This document shows positions 7,059 through 15,661 of a stretch of DNA of 64,000 nucleotides, in pieces (position 1 is the first letter of the stretch; each line of letters opens with the position of its first letter). Location of the stretch: positions 248,001-312,000 of the forward strand of contig NZ_JBASBR010000007.1 of NCBI RefSeq assembly GCF_049651205.1, in the 5' to 3' direction. Below the pieces are notes generated by a model. That model was not told the origin of the DNA. It was given only the letters and a program-made list of their open reading frames with translations, and did not search any database. Origin of the DNA: Castellaniella sp049651205 (GTDB lineage: Bacteria > Pseudomonadota > Gammaproteobacteria > Burkholderiales > Burkholderiaceae_B). The position numbers were made by a program, and so were the translations under genes.

Positions 7059-9058
7059 CAGCTCGCTTTGCCGGGTGGCCGATCCAGAGCCGGGTCGCGC
7101 TCTTGCTCGATAAAGACAACTTCGCCGTTATCACGCATCAGTTCACCATCGGCGGATTTCAGCGGCAGCACCATCCCCAGCTTGGGCCAGGCATACAGCA
7201 TCTGGTCATACCCGTCAGTGGACGACAGTGGTTCACCGGTTTCGTCATAACCCCTGAACCACTCACGGTGCGTACGTTCTTGGGTTTTGCTGTCGTACTG
7301 GAACACGACATCAGGCCGCTGCGTGGGCCACCAGGCCGTATTGCAAGACCAGAAGTCTCCCTGCCAGGGGCTGGACATATAGGCACTGAGTGCGCCGGGC
7401 TCGATATCTCCCGCCACGCGGAAGGCAGCGGCAAATTTCTCGCGGTAGATGATCAGGTAGGGAAACTCGATACCCGGGTGGAACCCCCCACCAATGGTGG
7501 GTTCGAGCGCGGCAGCATCCAGGGCATGTGGTTGTTGAGCCAGTGGCAACTTATCCAAAGCCGCCGGGGCCTGTAGGGTGCCGGTTTCAAAATTGCCTTC
7601 GGCCCAGTCTTGCAAATGGCGCAACTGCCAATCGGTTAGGCTCAGAAACTGATTGGGGAAATTGTCCCCCAGTTGCTTGTTTTGCGCAGGCTTCCCACCC
7701 GACCCCCACAACTTGGGCATCTGATGCTCATCTTCGTTGCGGGAGAATTGCGGATCCTGCCAACTGTCGGGTCGCATCGGCGGCGCAGGTAACAGAGAGT
7801 CGACCAACCGGTGACGCGTGCCGGCAGAATGTCGCATCAAAGTATAAATACGCTGGCGCAACGCTTTGAAGTCTTCGCCAGGATTGGACAACACCTTGAT
7901 GTAATCCGGGCTAAGCAGATTGCCGGGCTGTTTGGGGCCATGCGCCAGGTTCTTGGTGCTGGGGTCTACCCCTGCCGCCTGGGCACTCACCCAGCCGTAA
8001 TTTACCGCCTTGGCAAACACAGGATAGACGTCCCGGTAAAAATTGGTTTTCTGGCCCATATACGGATAGACCTCCGGAAAGGCTTCGTAGACGCGATCCA
8101 GAATGGACACCACATGCATCATATGTGGCGCATATTTGGGCGGTGCGGTCACAACCCAGGCACCGCGCACAGGATTGCGGCTGCCCTCATCCGTCGCAGC
8201 GGTCACGCCATCGCGCGTGCTAAGCACTGTACCGTCGGCCAAAGTAACCGTGACATCGATTTCGCCGCCACAGGTATCATCCCACCAACCGGGAATATTG
8301 AAATACGCAAACTGGTTGGTCAGCGGGTCTTTGCCGCCCTCCGGGCCATTGGGCGGGTTATGGAATTCACTGGGATTGGAAAGAGCCACCTTGGGGGTGG
8401 TGACACATTCACCCCCGCCAGGCGACGCGATAAACAGTAAGCGGTCGGCTTCGTCCAATCGTAGCTGGCCAAGCTCGATATCATGCACCGGGGTATAAGT
8501 AACCTCTACATCCTGGGTGACATCGGCAGGTGTATATCCTTCATACCGCAAGGTGCCAGGCAGCATGCCCTTTTTGATGCCAGTGAAGACATCCCCCTTC
8601 AACACCACCGCATCACGCTGCCCGGAGGCGATCGTCTGCACACCAGGATCAATGATCAGTTGATCACGTTCGCTGGGTTTCAAGCCCGGCTGAATGCCCG
8701 GATTACGCAACTGGTCGGGGTCAAACAGATAAGCCCCCTGAAACGCATAATTGGCCGCTTTCATGTTGCGCACATGGACGCGCCAATGCAGCGACTTCAC
8801 TTGATCGGAAGCAGTGGAAAGCTCACCTATGACCTTGTCATCGGAATCATAGGCATACACACGATAGCGCTGGGCCTGACGCTTCAGGCGCATATCGGCA
8901 TCGCGATAGCTACCGCCATCGGGCCCAGGCCCGCCCTTGCCACCGGGATCCACCACTACCCCAGGTGCCTCGGGGCCAATGAAGAACTCGTCGCTGTTGC
9001 CCATCCGGGCCATGCCGATACCGGGATGAATGCGTATGCTTTTAATGGATGTAGACAT
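7058..9058 (-). CDS. LodA/GoxA-family protein (putative CTQ-dependent amino-acid/amine oxidase)
   Basis: 666 residues from the ATG at 9058, preceded by GAGGGG; a longer frame to 9094 is less likely. IRIHPGIGMARMGNS at the N-terminus, GFHPGIE (526-531) and PWQGDF..C...WWPTQRPD (to 583) are hallmarks of the LodA/GoxA family, which oxidatively deaminates lysine or glycine with a cofactor built from a Cys and a Trp. W576/W577 are the likely cofactor tryptophan. Only three cysteines exist (218, 263, 572), so the cross-linked Cys needs checking by alignment. There is no signal peptide. It is the middle gene of a three-gene operon with a small Tat-signal protein and a LodB-like flavoprotein. Substrate unknown. 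Confidence 0.82.
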   Translation of the reverse strand: MSTSIKSIRIHPGIGMARMGNSDEFFIGPEAPGVVVDPGGKGGPGPDGGSYRDADMRLKRQAQRYRVYAYDSDDKVIGELSTASDQVKSLHWRVHVRNMKAANYAFQGAYLFDPDQLRNPGIQPGLKPSERDQLIIDPGVQTIASGQRDAVVLKGDVFTGIKKGMLPGTLRYEGYTPADVTQDVEVTYTPVHDIELGQLRLDEADRLLFIASPGGGECVTTPKVALSNPSEFHNPPNGPEGGKDPLTNQFAYFNIPGWWDDTCGGEIDVTVTLADGTVLSTRDGVTAATDEGSRNPVRGAWVVTAPPKYAPHMMHVVSILDRVYEAFPEVYPYMGQKTNFYRDVYPVFAKAVNYGWVSAQAAGVDPSTKNLAHGPKQPGNLLSPDYIKVLSNPGEDFKALRQRIYTLMRHSAGTRHRLVDSLLPAPPMRPDSWQDPQFSRNEDEHQMPKLWGSGGKPAQNKQLGDNFPNQFLSLTDWQLRHLQDWAEGNFETGTLQAPAALDKLPLAQQPHALDAAALEPTIGGGFHPGIEFPYLIIYREKFAAAFRVAGDIEPGALSAYMSSPWQGDFWSCNTAWWPTQRPDVVFQYDSKTQERTHREWFRGYDETGEPLSSTDGYDQMLYAWPKLGMVLPLKSADGELMRDNGEVVFIEQERDPALDRPPGKAS

Positions 9059-9069
9059 AAGCCCCTCAA

Positions 9070-9360
9070 TCATTTGCTGGACACGACGGCCCAATCGAGC
9101 AGGTTATTGGATACCACGACATAACGACGGCTGCCATGGCCAATGGTGGCCTGTATGGTGCCCTTGCCCCGGGCCTGCTGATACACCGTGAAGCCTCCCC
9201 CAAACCCGGCTTTGATGGATTTTTCTACCTGATCAGGGCTGCTGTTTGCCAAAACCGGCATCAATCGGCCTTCAGGCCAGGCCGCTGCCATTCCTGGCAC
9301 CAGCGATACCCCGGCCGCACCTGCGCACACCTGCATAAACGTTCTGCGTCTACTGTTCAT
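9070..9360 (-). CDS. small Tat-signal protein, first gene of the LodA-like operon
   Basis: 96 residues, MNSRRRTFMQVCAGAAGVSLVPGMAAA..., with a twin-arginine motif (RRRTFMQ), a hydrophobic stretch and an Ala-rich cleavage region near residue 27. The ATG at 9360 has AGGAGG at good spacing. The mature part is about 70 residues, with KAGFGGGFTVYQQARGKGTIQATIGHG and no cysteine. I do not recognise a family. It lies 11 bases upstream of the LodA-like gene. Tat export suggests a folded, cofactor-dependent or co-exported partner; because the LodA-like protein lacks a signal of its own, a piggy-back carrier role is conceivable but unproven. Confidence 0.7.
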   Translation of the reverse strand: MNSRRRTFMQVCAGAAGVSLVPGMAAAWPEGRLMPVLANSSPDQVEKSIKAGFGGGFTVYQQARGKGTIQATIGHGSRRYVVVSNNLLDWAVVSSK

Positions 9361-9762
9361 CCTGAACCTCCTGTGTTGGCAACAACGACAGTCCAATAGG
9401 TATGGATAGTATGGACTTCAACCAATGTTATCGCAGATCAGGCGGAACCTTTGAAGCCTTTCGATTCCATGCGATGAAAAAACCATACTCGTCATGATAC
9501 TAATTTATCCAACAAATAAATATTTTAGTGATATTTAGACTTGAATCATATATTAGGAATACAAATAAATAAATTAGCTTAGCTCATAATTAATTGCTCG
9601 TTTACCCGTATATCTGTTAGATATTAGCCATCTTGTATTGATCTGCTAAATCATTTCCTCTACATTTTTATAGATACAAAACATCATTATTTTTCAATAA
9701 ATTTGTAATATAAAAGGGCATCTGGCGGATCACGCTCTTCCCCAGCCCCGTAGGAGACTCTC
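9361..9762. promoter_or_regulatory. AT-rich divergent control region
   Basis: 402 bases separate the minus-strand lodA-like operon from the plus-strand liv/hydroxylase operon. Bases 9480-9720 are strikingly AT-rich by eye against the G+C-rich surroundings, with many T- and A-tracts. A GAATCA half-site (9543-9548), as in PaaX operators, is present once. No coding sequence is apparent, and no promoter pair could be assigned with confidence. Confidence 0.6.
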
Positions 9763-10638
9763 GTGCAAGCAGAATTTCTGCAGTTCCTGTTTTCAGGGCT
9801 CACTGTTGGGGCAACCTATGCCTTGGCTGCCCTGGGCTTTAATCTGATCTATAACGCCAGCAACGTTATCAACTTCGCCCAAGGCGAGTTCATCATGCTG
9901 GGTGGCATGCTGGCCGTGTATTTCACACAATCAGGGATGCACTGGGCGCCCGCTTTTGCGTTAGCGGTTTTTCTGCCCGCGATTGTTGGGGTACTGATGG
10001 AAAAGCTGACCATTGAGCCCATCAAAAACGCTGATACCGTCACCCTGATCATCATCACCATCGGGGCATCACTTGTGATTCGCGGGCTTACCCAGGTATG
10101 GCTTGGCAAGAACGCCCACAGCCTGCCGCCTTTTTCGGATCATGCCCCCTTGAACGCTTTAGGCGCTGTCTTGCTACCCCAAAGCCTATGGGTGTTCGGA
10201 ATTACGGCCATTGCCGTGGCACTGCTGTGGTATTTCTTCACCCGCACCCTGGCAGGCAAGGCCATGTTAGCCACCGCCATCAACCAAGCTGCGGCGCAGT
10301 TGGTAGGCATCAGCACCGGCTGGGTACTGCTCATGAGCTTTGCCCTGGCGGCTGCCCTGGGCGCTCTGGGTGGCATCCTGATCACCCCAATCACATTAAC
10401 GTCCTACGACGTCGGCATCATGCTGGGCCTAAAAGGCTTTGTTGCGGCGGTGGTTGGCGGGCTGGGCAACGGCCTGGGAGCTGTGGTTGGTGGGCTGCTG
10501 GTGGGTATCCTCGAAGCAATGGGCGCAGGGTACATCTCGTCGGCCTACAAAGACGCAATCCCTTTTGTACTGATTCTGCTGATCCTCTTCTTCATGCCGC
10601 GCGGTCTGTTCGGCGGTCGCTCAACCGATCGGGTGTAA
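9763..10638 (+). CDS. livH: Liv-type ABC transporter permease (LivH family)
   Basis: 291 residues starting at GTG, with TAGGAG at 6-base spacing. Multiple hydrophobic segments, the N-terminal NFAQGEFIMLGG motif and the C-terminal GGLGNGLGAVVGGLLVGILEA loop are typical of LivH permeases of the branched-chain amino-acid/urea/aromatic-acid uptake family. First gene of a six-gene operon (livH-livM-livG-livF-hydroxylase-DUF2783). The matching periplasmic binding protein is not in this operon but is probably the livJ at 15662, last gene of the convergent paa operon. An aromatic acid is a more likely substrate than leucine, by context. Confidence 0.88.
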   Translation: MQAEFLQFLFSGLTVGATYALAALGFNLIYNASNVINFAQGEFIMLGGMLAVYFTQSGMHWAPAFALAVFLPAIVGVLMEKLTIEPIKNADTVTLIIITIGASLVIRGLTQVWLGKNAHSLPPFSDHAPLNALGAVLLPQSLWVFGITAIAVALLWYFFTRTLAGKAMLATAINQAAAQLVGISTGWVLLMSFALAAALGALGGILITPITLTSYDVGIMLGLKGFVAAVVGGLGNGLGAVVGGLLVGILEAMGAGYISSAYKDAIPFVLILLILFFMPRGLFGGRSTDRV

Positions 10639-10642
10639 GCAC

Positions 10643-11575
10643 ATGAACCGTCGTTCTGTTATCGGCCTGGCCATATTGGTTGCTGTTCTGTTCGTTGTGC
10701 CTTTTCTGGTACCCAACAGCTTCTACCTCGACATTGCCATCCGCATGGCTATCAATGCCATCATCGTATTGAGCCTTAACTTACTAGTGGGCTACGCCGG
10801 GCAAATCAGCTTGGGCCATGCCGGCTTCGTAGGTCTGGGCGCGTATGCCAGTGCCGTGCTGCCTACGCACTTTGCAATGCACCCACTGCTGGCCCTACTG
10901 GTAGGGGCCGTGGGTTCGGGCATCCTGGCATTGTTGGTAGCCCGCCCCATTCTGCGCTTGAAAGGCCATTATCTGGCCATGGCCACCCTTGGGCTAGGCA
11001 TCATTATTTACATAGTCATCACCAACGAAGCCGCTCATACGGGCGGGCCAGACGGAATGCCCGTACCCACCATGGAGATCCCGGGTTTCTCCCTCATGCT
11101 CGACCGCCAATGGTACTGGGTAGTGGCAACCTTGTTGGTGTTAAGCGTCTGGGGTGCTCTGAATCTGATCAACTCACCCTTTGGCCGAGCTTTGCGGGGC
11201 CTGCACGGCTCGGAGGTCGCGTCCCAGGTGGTGGGTATCGACGTCCCTCGTTATAAAACAACCATCTTTGTCCTCTCGGCAGTCGTAGCCAGCATTATGG
11301 GCAGCATTTTGGCTCACTACATTGGCTTTATCACTCCCGACGTCTCCAATTTTTTCCACTCCATCGAGCTCATCACCATGGTGGTAGTGGGGGGCATGGC
11401 TTCGGTGTTCGGTTCGGTGCTGGGAGCAGTACTGCTAACCGCCCTGCCCCAATTGCTGGCGACCTTTGAAGGTTGGGAGGTCATCATCTACGGAGCCATC
11501 CTCATCCTGTGCATGATTTTCCTGCCTCGCGGCATCGTCCCCACGCTGGCAGCCCGTCTGCACCTGGAGAACTGA
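10643..11575 (+). CDS. livM: Liv-type ABC transporter permease (LivM family)
   Basis: 310 residues with about ten hydrophobic segments. NLLVGYAGQISLGHAGFVGLGAYASAV near residue 45, the cytoplasmic loop SPFGRALRGLHGSEVASQVVGIDV and the ending GGMASVFGSVLGA...PRGIVPTL are the LivM pattern. It starts 4 bases after livH and pairs with it as a heterodimeric inner-membrane channel. Confidence 0.88.
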   Translation: MNRRSVIGLAILVAVLFVVPFLVPNSFYLDIAIRMAINAIIVLSLNLLVGYAGQISLGHAGFVGLGAYASAVLPTHFAMHPLLALLVGAVGSGILALLVARPILRLKGHYLAMATLGLGIIIYIVITNEAAHTGGPDGMPVPTMEIPGFSLMLDRQWYWVVATLLVLSVWGALNLINSPFGRALRGLHGSEVASQVVGIDVPRYKTTIFVLSAVVASIMGSILAHYIGFITPDVSNFFHSIELITMVVVGGMASVFGSVLGAVLLTALPQLLATFEGWEVIIYGAILILCMIFLPRGIVPTLAARLHLEN

Positions 11576-11579
11576 CACC

Positions 11580-12341
11580 ATGCCCTTACTCGAAGTCAAT
11601 AACTTATCCATTCACTTTGGCAGTGTCCGGGCCGTGCAGGATGTCAGTTTTTCAGTAGATGAAGGCATTGTGTATTCCGTCATCGGCCCCAACGGCGCAG
11701 GCAAGACCACGCTGTTCAACTTGATTACAGGCCTGTACTCTCCCACGGCTGGCAGCATTCGCTTGAGCGGCCAGGATATTCAGGGGCACAGCCCCTGTGA
11801 TCTGGCTTGGCGCGGCATAGCGCGTACTTTCCAGAACCTGCAAATCTGGATGAACATGAGCGCGCTTGAAAACGTCATGGTGGGGGCTCACCAGCACTTG
11901 GATACCAGCCTGCTTAAAGCCCTGTTGCGGATACGCTCCCTTAGTCGTGCAGAAGCCGAACTGCGTCGCCAAGCCGCAGACTTGATGGGTTTTGTTGGCT
12001 TGGCTGCCTACGTTGGTGCCCGTGCGGACAGCATGCCTTACGGAGCCTTGAAGCGCCTTGAAATCGCCCGAGCCCTAGCCATGAAGCCTCGCCTGCTGTT
12101 CCTGGACGAACCTGCTGCGGGGCTAAACCCGAAAGAAACCCAGGAAGTCGATGGCCTGGTGCGTCGAATTGCGGACACCGGGATCACCGTCGTGCTGGTT
12201 GAACACGACATGAAAATGGTCATGAACCTATCCGACCGCATTTTGGTCCTGGACTACGGCAAACGGCTGGCTGAAGGCACCGGAGCTGAAGTTCGGCGCA
12301 ACCCAGATGTTATTGCTGCCTACCTGGGCGGCCACGCCTGA
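11580..12341 (+). CDS. livG: Liv-type ABC transporter ATPase (LivG family)
   Basis: 253 residues with Walker A GPNGAGKTT (near 36), the LivG-typical RTFQNLQIW, a degenerate signature motif (MPYGALKRLEIARALA in place of LSGGQ), Walker B LLFLDEPAAGLNP and the H-loop LVEHDM. It energises the LivH/LivM channel together with the LivF-type ATPase that follows. It begins 4 bases after livM. Confidence 0.88.
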   Translation: MPLLEVNNLSIHFGSVRAVQDVSFSVDEGIVYSVIGPNGAGKTTLFNLITGLYSPTAGSIRLSGQDIQGHSPCDLAWRGIARTFQNLQIWMNMSALENVMVGAHQHLDTSLLKALLRIRSLSRAEAELRRQAADLMGFVGLAAYVGARADSMPYGALKRLEIARALAMKPRLLFLDEPAAGLNPKETQEVDGLVRRIADTGITVVLVEHDMKMVMNLSDRILVLDYGKRLAEGTGAEVRRNPDVIAAYLGGHA

Positions 12342-12354
12342 TCAGAGGTCACAG

Positions 12355-13671
12355 ATGCACGCACTTGAAATCATCCAGGAAGAACACCGCAATCTTTGGC
12401 GTATAGCCAGAACCATCGACCTGGTTATCGATGAACTGCAAGCCGGCACCCAGGTGGATGCTGCCTTTTTTTACGCCCTGTTCGACTACATCCAAGAATT
12501 CATGGATGGCTGTCACCATGCCAAGGAAGACCTATACCTATTCAAAGCCATGCGCCTGCGCGCACCTGATGAAGTTGCGCCGGTACTGGACGCCCTGGAA
12601 GCCGAGCACATGAACGGCCCGAGCCACCTGCTTGCCATGCGCCAGTTGCTGGAACACGGCCAACCGACCACCCAGCCGGAATTCGTCATCGCCCTACGAC
12701 AATATATTGACAACCTGAAGCAACACGTCACCACTGAAGAAACCAAGGCCTTCTCCCTGGCCAAAAAATATCTTTTGCCAGAAGACTGGGCCGAAATCCT
12801 GGTGGCATTTTCCAATAACCAGGACCCTTTGTTTGGCGAGGATGCCCGCACCGAATACCGCGAGCTGCACCATCGTATCGTATCTCTGGCGCCGGATTCC
12901 ATTGGGCTGGGCGCCACCCAGGCCGGTGGCTTCCGGCATCTGGCCGCCAGCGCGCCCAGCCAGAAACCGCTGCTGCAGGTCACCGATCTCGAATCCAGCT
13001 ACGGCCGCATCCAGGCCCTCAAAGGCATCAGTCTCGAAGTCTATAAAGGTGAACTCGTTTCTCTGGTCGGAGCCAACGGGGCCGGCAAAACCACTTTCCT
13101 ACGCACACTCTCAGGTATCCAACCCATGAGCGGAGGAATCATCCAGTTTGCCGGGCAGGACATTTCCCGCTTGCCCGCAGACCGCCGTGTTCAAGCGGGT
13201 ATCTGCCACAGCCCCGAAGGGAGGCAAGTGTTTGGCCCGCTGTCAATCGAGGACAACCTGCTCCTAGGAGCCTACTTACGGGCCAAAGACAAAATCTCAC
13301 GTGACCTGGATCGCATCTACGAGATGTTTCCAATCCTGCACGAAAAACGTCATTTACCTGCCGGCACCCTGTCGGGAGGGCAGCAGCAGATGCTGGCCAT
13401 CAGCCGGGCGCTGATGGGCGGCCCCAAATTACTGTTGCTGGACGAACCCTCTATGGGATTGGCGCCCTTATTGGTAGACGAAGTCTTTAATGTCATCCAG
13501 ACCTTGAAATCCCAGGGCATCACGATCCTGCTGGTTGAGCAAAACGCATTTTCCGCACTGGGGATTTCAGACCGGGCCTATGTGCTGGAAACCGGCAACA
13601 TCGTGCTCTCGGGTACTGGCAAAGAAATGATCAGCAACGAGCAAGTTCGAGCCGCCTATTTAGGCATGTAG
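12355..13671 (+). CDS. livF: hemerythrin domain fused to a LivF-type ABC ATPase
   Basis: 438 residues from the ATG at 12355 (GAGG 7 bases upstream); normal LivF is about 235. Residues 1 to about 150 form a hemerythrin HHE domain: E-E-H11, the H-H-A-K-E run at 54-58, H85 and Q-H124-V-T-T-E128, spaced like the di-iron ligands of that family. After a linker, residues about 205-438 are a complete LivF ATPase with Walker A GANGAGKT (239-246), CHSPEGRQVFGPLSIEDNLLLG, signature LSGGQQQM, Walker B LLLLDEPSMGLAP and ending VRAAYLGM. The fusion could let iron/oxygen or redox state gate uptake of the aromatic substrate; that is inference. Confidence 0.9.
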   Translation: MHALEIIQEEHRNLWRIARTIDLVIDELQAGTQVDAAFFYALFDYIQEFMDGCHHAKEDLYLFKAMRLRAPDEVAPVLDALEAEHMNGPSHLLAMRQLLEHGQPTTQPEFVIALRQYIDNLKQHVTTEETKAFSLAKKYLLPEDWAEILVAFSNNQDPLFGEDARTEYRELHHRIVSLAPDSIGLGATQAGGFRHLAASAPSQKPLLQVTDLESSYGRIQALKGISLEVYKGELVSLVGANGAGKTTFLRTLSGIQPMSGGIIQFAGQDISRLPADRRVQAGICHSPEGRQVFGPLSIEDNLLLGAYLRAKDKISRDLDRIYEMFPILHEKRHLPAGTLSGGQQQMLAISRALMGGPKLLLLDEPSMGLAPLLVDEVFNVIQTLKSQGITILLVEQNAFSALGISDRAYVLETGNIVLSGTGKEMISNEQVRAAYLGM

Positions 13672-13675
13672 TCCA

Positions 13676-15340
13676 ATGACACACACCTACCAACCGCAAA
13701 AGCAAGCCTGCCGGCCAGCCCCGGAGCCACATGTCACAGAACTCGTGCGCCATCCTGTGGTGATTGTGGGGGCCGGGCCCGTGGGCCTGGCCTGTGCCAT
13801 CGATCTGGCTCAGCACAGCATACCTGTTGTGTTGCTGGATGAGGATAACGCCCAAGTCGCGGGTTCACGCGGGATCTGCCTGGCCAAGCGCACACTGGAT
13901 ATTCTGGATCGCTTGGGAGTGGGAGATGAGTGCGTCGATAAGGGAGTGGGTTGGGACGTTGGGCGTACTTTTTTTCGGGATCAAGAAATTTACCGTTTCA
14001 ACCTGCAGCCCCAACCAGACCACCGTCGCACCGGCTTGATCAATCTGCAGCAATATTACCTGGAAGACTTTCTATTGCAACGGGCGAAATCACTGCCATT
14101 GTTGGATATCCGTTACCAGAACCAAGTGTCCGCCGTGCGATCCGACGCAGACGGCGCATTCTTGCAAATTGACACTCCCGAGGGTGCTTATTCAATCGCC
14201 GCGGATTGGTTGGTGGCTTGCGACGGAGCGCGCAGCACCGTCCGCCGATCTTTGGGGCTGGACACCGAAGGCACGCCATTCATGGATCGCTTCCTGGTGG
14301 CCGACATTACCATCAAAAGCGACTTCCCTTCCGAACGCTGGTTCTGGTTCGATCCTCCGTTTCACCCGGGACAATCCGTGCTGTTACACCACCAGGCCGA
14401 TAACGCCTGGCGGATTGACTTCCAGCTGGGATGGGACGCAGACCCTGAGCTCGAAAAGAGACCAGATCACGTTATCCCCCGGATCCAGGCCATGGTAGGT
14501 GAAGACCACGACTTCGACCTGAAATGGGTCGAAGTCTATACCTTTCAATGCCGCCGCATGTCACACCTTCGCCATGGCCGCGTGCTGTTTGCCGGCGATG
14601 CAGCCCATCAGGTATCGCCTTTTGGCGCGCGCGGCAGCAATGCAGGCATCCAGGATGCAGACAACCTTGGCTGGAAACTGCGTTTGGTGACTCAAGGGCT
14701 GGCTCCCGAAAACCTACTGGATACTTACTCGACTGAACGTTTAAAAGCAGCCGAAGAAAATATGCAGAATTCGACCCGCTCAATGAGCTTTATCACCCCA
14801 AAGACCAGGATCACCCTGGCCTTTCGCGATGCCGTATTGGGCTTGGCACGGCATTATCCCTTTGCCCGGGCACTGGTGAATTCTGGGCGACTTTCTGTTC
14901 CTACCGTACTAAAGGAGTCTACTTTGAATACCCCCAATACCACCCCATACGTTGGCGATATGGTGCCTGGCGCCCCTTGCGACGATTGTCCCATGCGCGC
15001 CCAGGTCGATCACTTCTGGCTGCTCAGCCGCTTAGGCAATGATTTCAAACTGCTGGTGTATGTTGAAGACCCTACCCGGGTCGAACATGGCACTGCTCTA
15101 CAAAGTCTGCATGGCGGCCATCTGTCCGTCGATGTCATGCTGGTTACCCCAAAGGGTGGGCGCTCGCTACATGGCCTGATGGTCATCGAAGACTACACCG
15201 GGCGTTTCGCCGAACGCTATGATGCACAGCCAGGCTCAGTTTGGTTGATCAGGCCCGACCAGCATATTGCCGCCCGCTGGGATCATCTGGACATCGCACT
15301 GGTACGCGAAGCAATCAGCCAGGCAACCGCCCAGGCATAG
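13676..15340 (+). CDS. FAD-dependent aromatic-ring hydroxylase (PHBH/MhpA-like group A monooxygenase)
   Basis: 554 residues. VVIVGAGPVGLACAIDLAQ (from about residue 27) binds the FAD ADP part, LVACDGARSTVRR is the DG motif and FAGDAAHQVSPFGARGSNAGIQDADNLGWKL the GD motif of class A flavin hydroxylases. A C-terminal domain of about 150 residues resembles the thioredoxin-like tail of phenol and 3-(3-hydroxyphenyl)propionate hydroxylases. Such enzymes use NAD(P)H and O2 to add a hydroxyl to a phenolic ring. It starts 4 bases after livF and is followed by a DUF2783 gene. Substrate unknown; a hydroxyphenyl-acid is plausible from the neighbouring paa genes. Confidence 0.85.
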   Translation: MTHTYQPQKQACRPAPEPHVTELVRHPVVIVGAGPVGLACAIDLAQHSIPVVLLDEDNAQVAGSRGICLAKRTLDILDRLGVGDECVDKGVGWDVGRTFFRDQEIYRFNLQPQPDHRRTGLINLQQYYLEDFLLQRAKSLPLLDIRYQNQVSAVRSDADGAFLQIDTPEGAYSIAADWLVACDGARSTVRRSLGLDTEGTPFMDRFLVADITIKSDFPSERWFWFDPPFHPGQSVLLHHQADNAWRIDFQLGWDADPELEKRPDHVIPRIQAMVGEDHDFDLKWVEVYTFQCRRMSHLRHGRVLFAGDAAHQVSPFGARGSNAGIQDADNLGWKLRLVTQGLAPENLLDTYSTERLKAAEENMQNSTRSMSFITPKTRITLAFRDAVLGLARHYPFARALVNSGRLSVPTVLKESTLNTPNTTPYVGDMVPGAPCDDCPMRAQVDHFWLLSRLGNDFKLLVYVEDPTRVEHGTALQSLHGGHLSVDVMLVTPKGGRSLHGLMVIEDYTGRFAERYDAQPGSVWLIRPDQHIAARWDHLDIALVREAISQATAQA

Positions 15341-15344
15341 CATC

Positions 15345-15569
15345 ATGAACCTGAATGTGAATCTTAATTTTCACGAACCGGGGCGGCAATACCTGCGCCC
15401 ATACGCACCCGGAGACCAATTCTACGAAGCACTGACGCAGTTGCACCACGGTTTGAATGATGAACAGAGCACGCAGGTGAATGCCCGTCTGGTCTTATTG
15501 CTGGCCAACCACATTGGCAACTTAAGTATCCTGCGCGAAGCAATGGCGATTGCCCAGGAAGACATTTAA
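15345..15569 (+). CDS. DUF2783 family small protein
   Basis: 74 residues, MNLNVNLNFHEPGRQYLRPYAPGDQFYEALTQLHHGLNDEQSTQVNARLVLLLANHIGN... The size and the LNDEQS..VNARLVLLLANHIGN..L block match what I recall of DUF2783, a short family often found directly after flavin aromatic hydroxylases; its function is not known. The ATG at 15345 lies 4 bases after the hydroxylase stop. Last gene of the plus-strand operon, before a strong terminator. Confidence 0.75.
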   Translation: MNLNVNLNFHEPGRQYLRPYAPGDQFYEALTQLHHGLNDEQSTQVNARLVLLLANHIGNLSILREAMAIAQEDI

Positions 15570-15591
15570 ATAAAGCACCAAAGAAATTCCA

Positions 15592-15633
15592 TTAAAAACG
15601 GTACGGGCCTTTCAGCACCGTACCGTTTTTTTA
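15592..15633. terminator. bidirectional terminator between convergent operons
   Basis: AAAAACGGTAC (15594-15604) pairs perfectly with GTACCGTTTTT (15620-15630), extended inward by two G-C pairs, and carries A/T tracts on both sides. It serves the DUF2783 gene on plus and livJ (ending 15662) on minus. Confidence 0.9.
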
Positions 15634-15661
15634 AACCCGATGTTTAGCCAGACGCCAGGTT

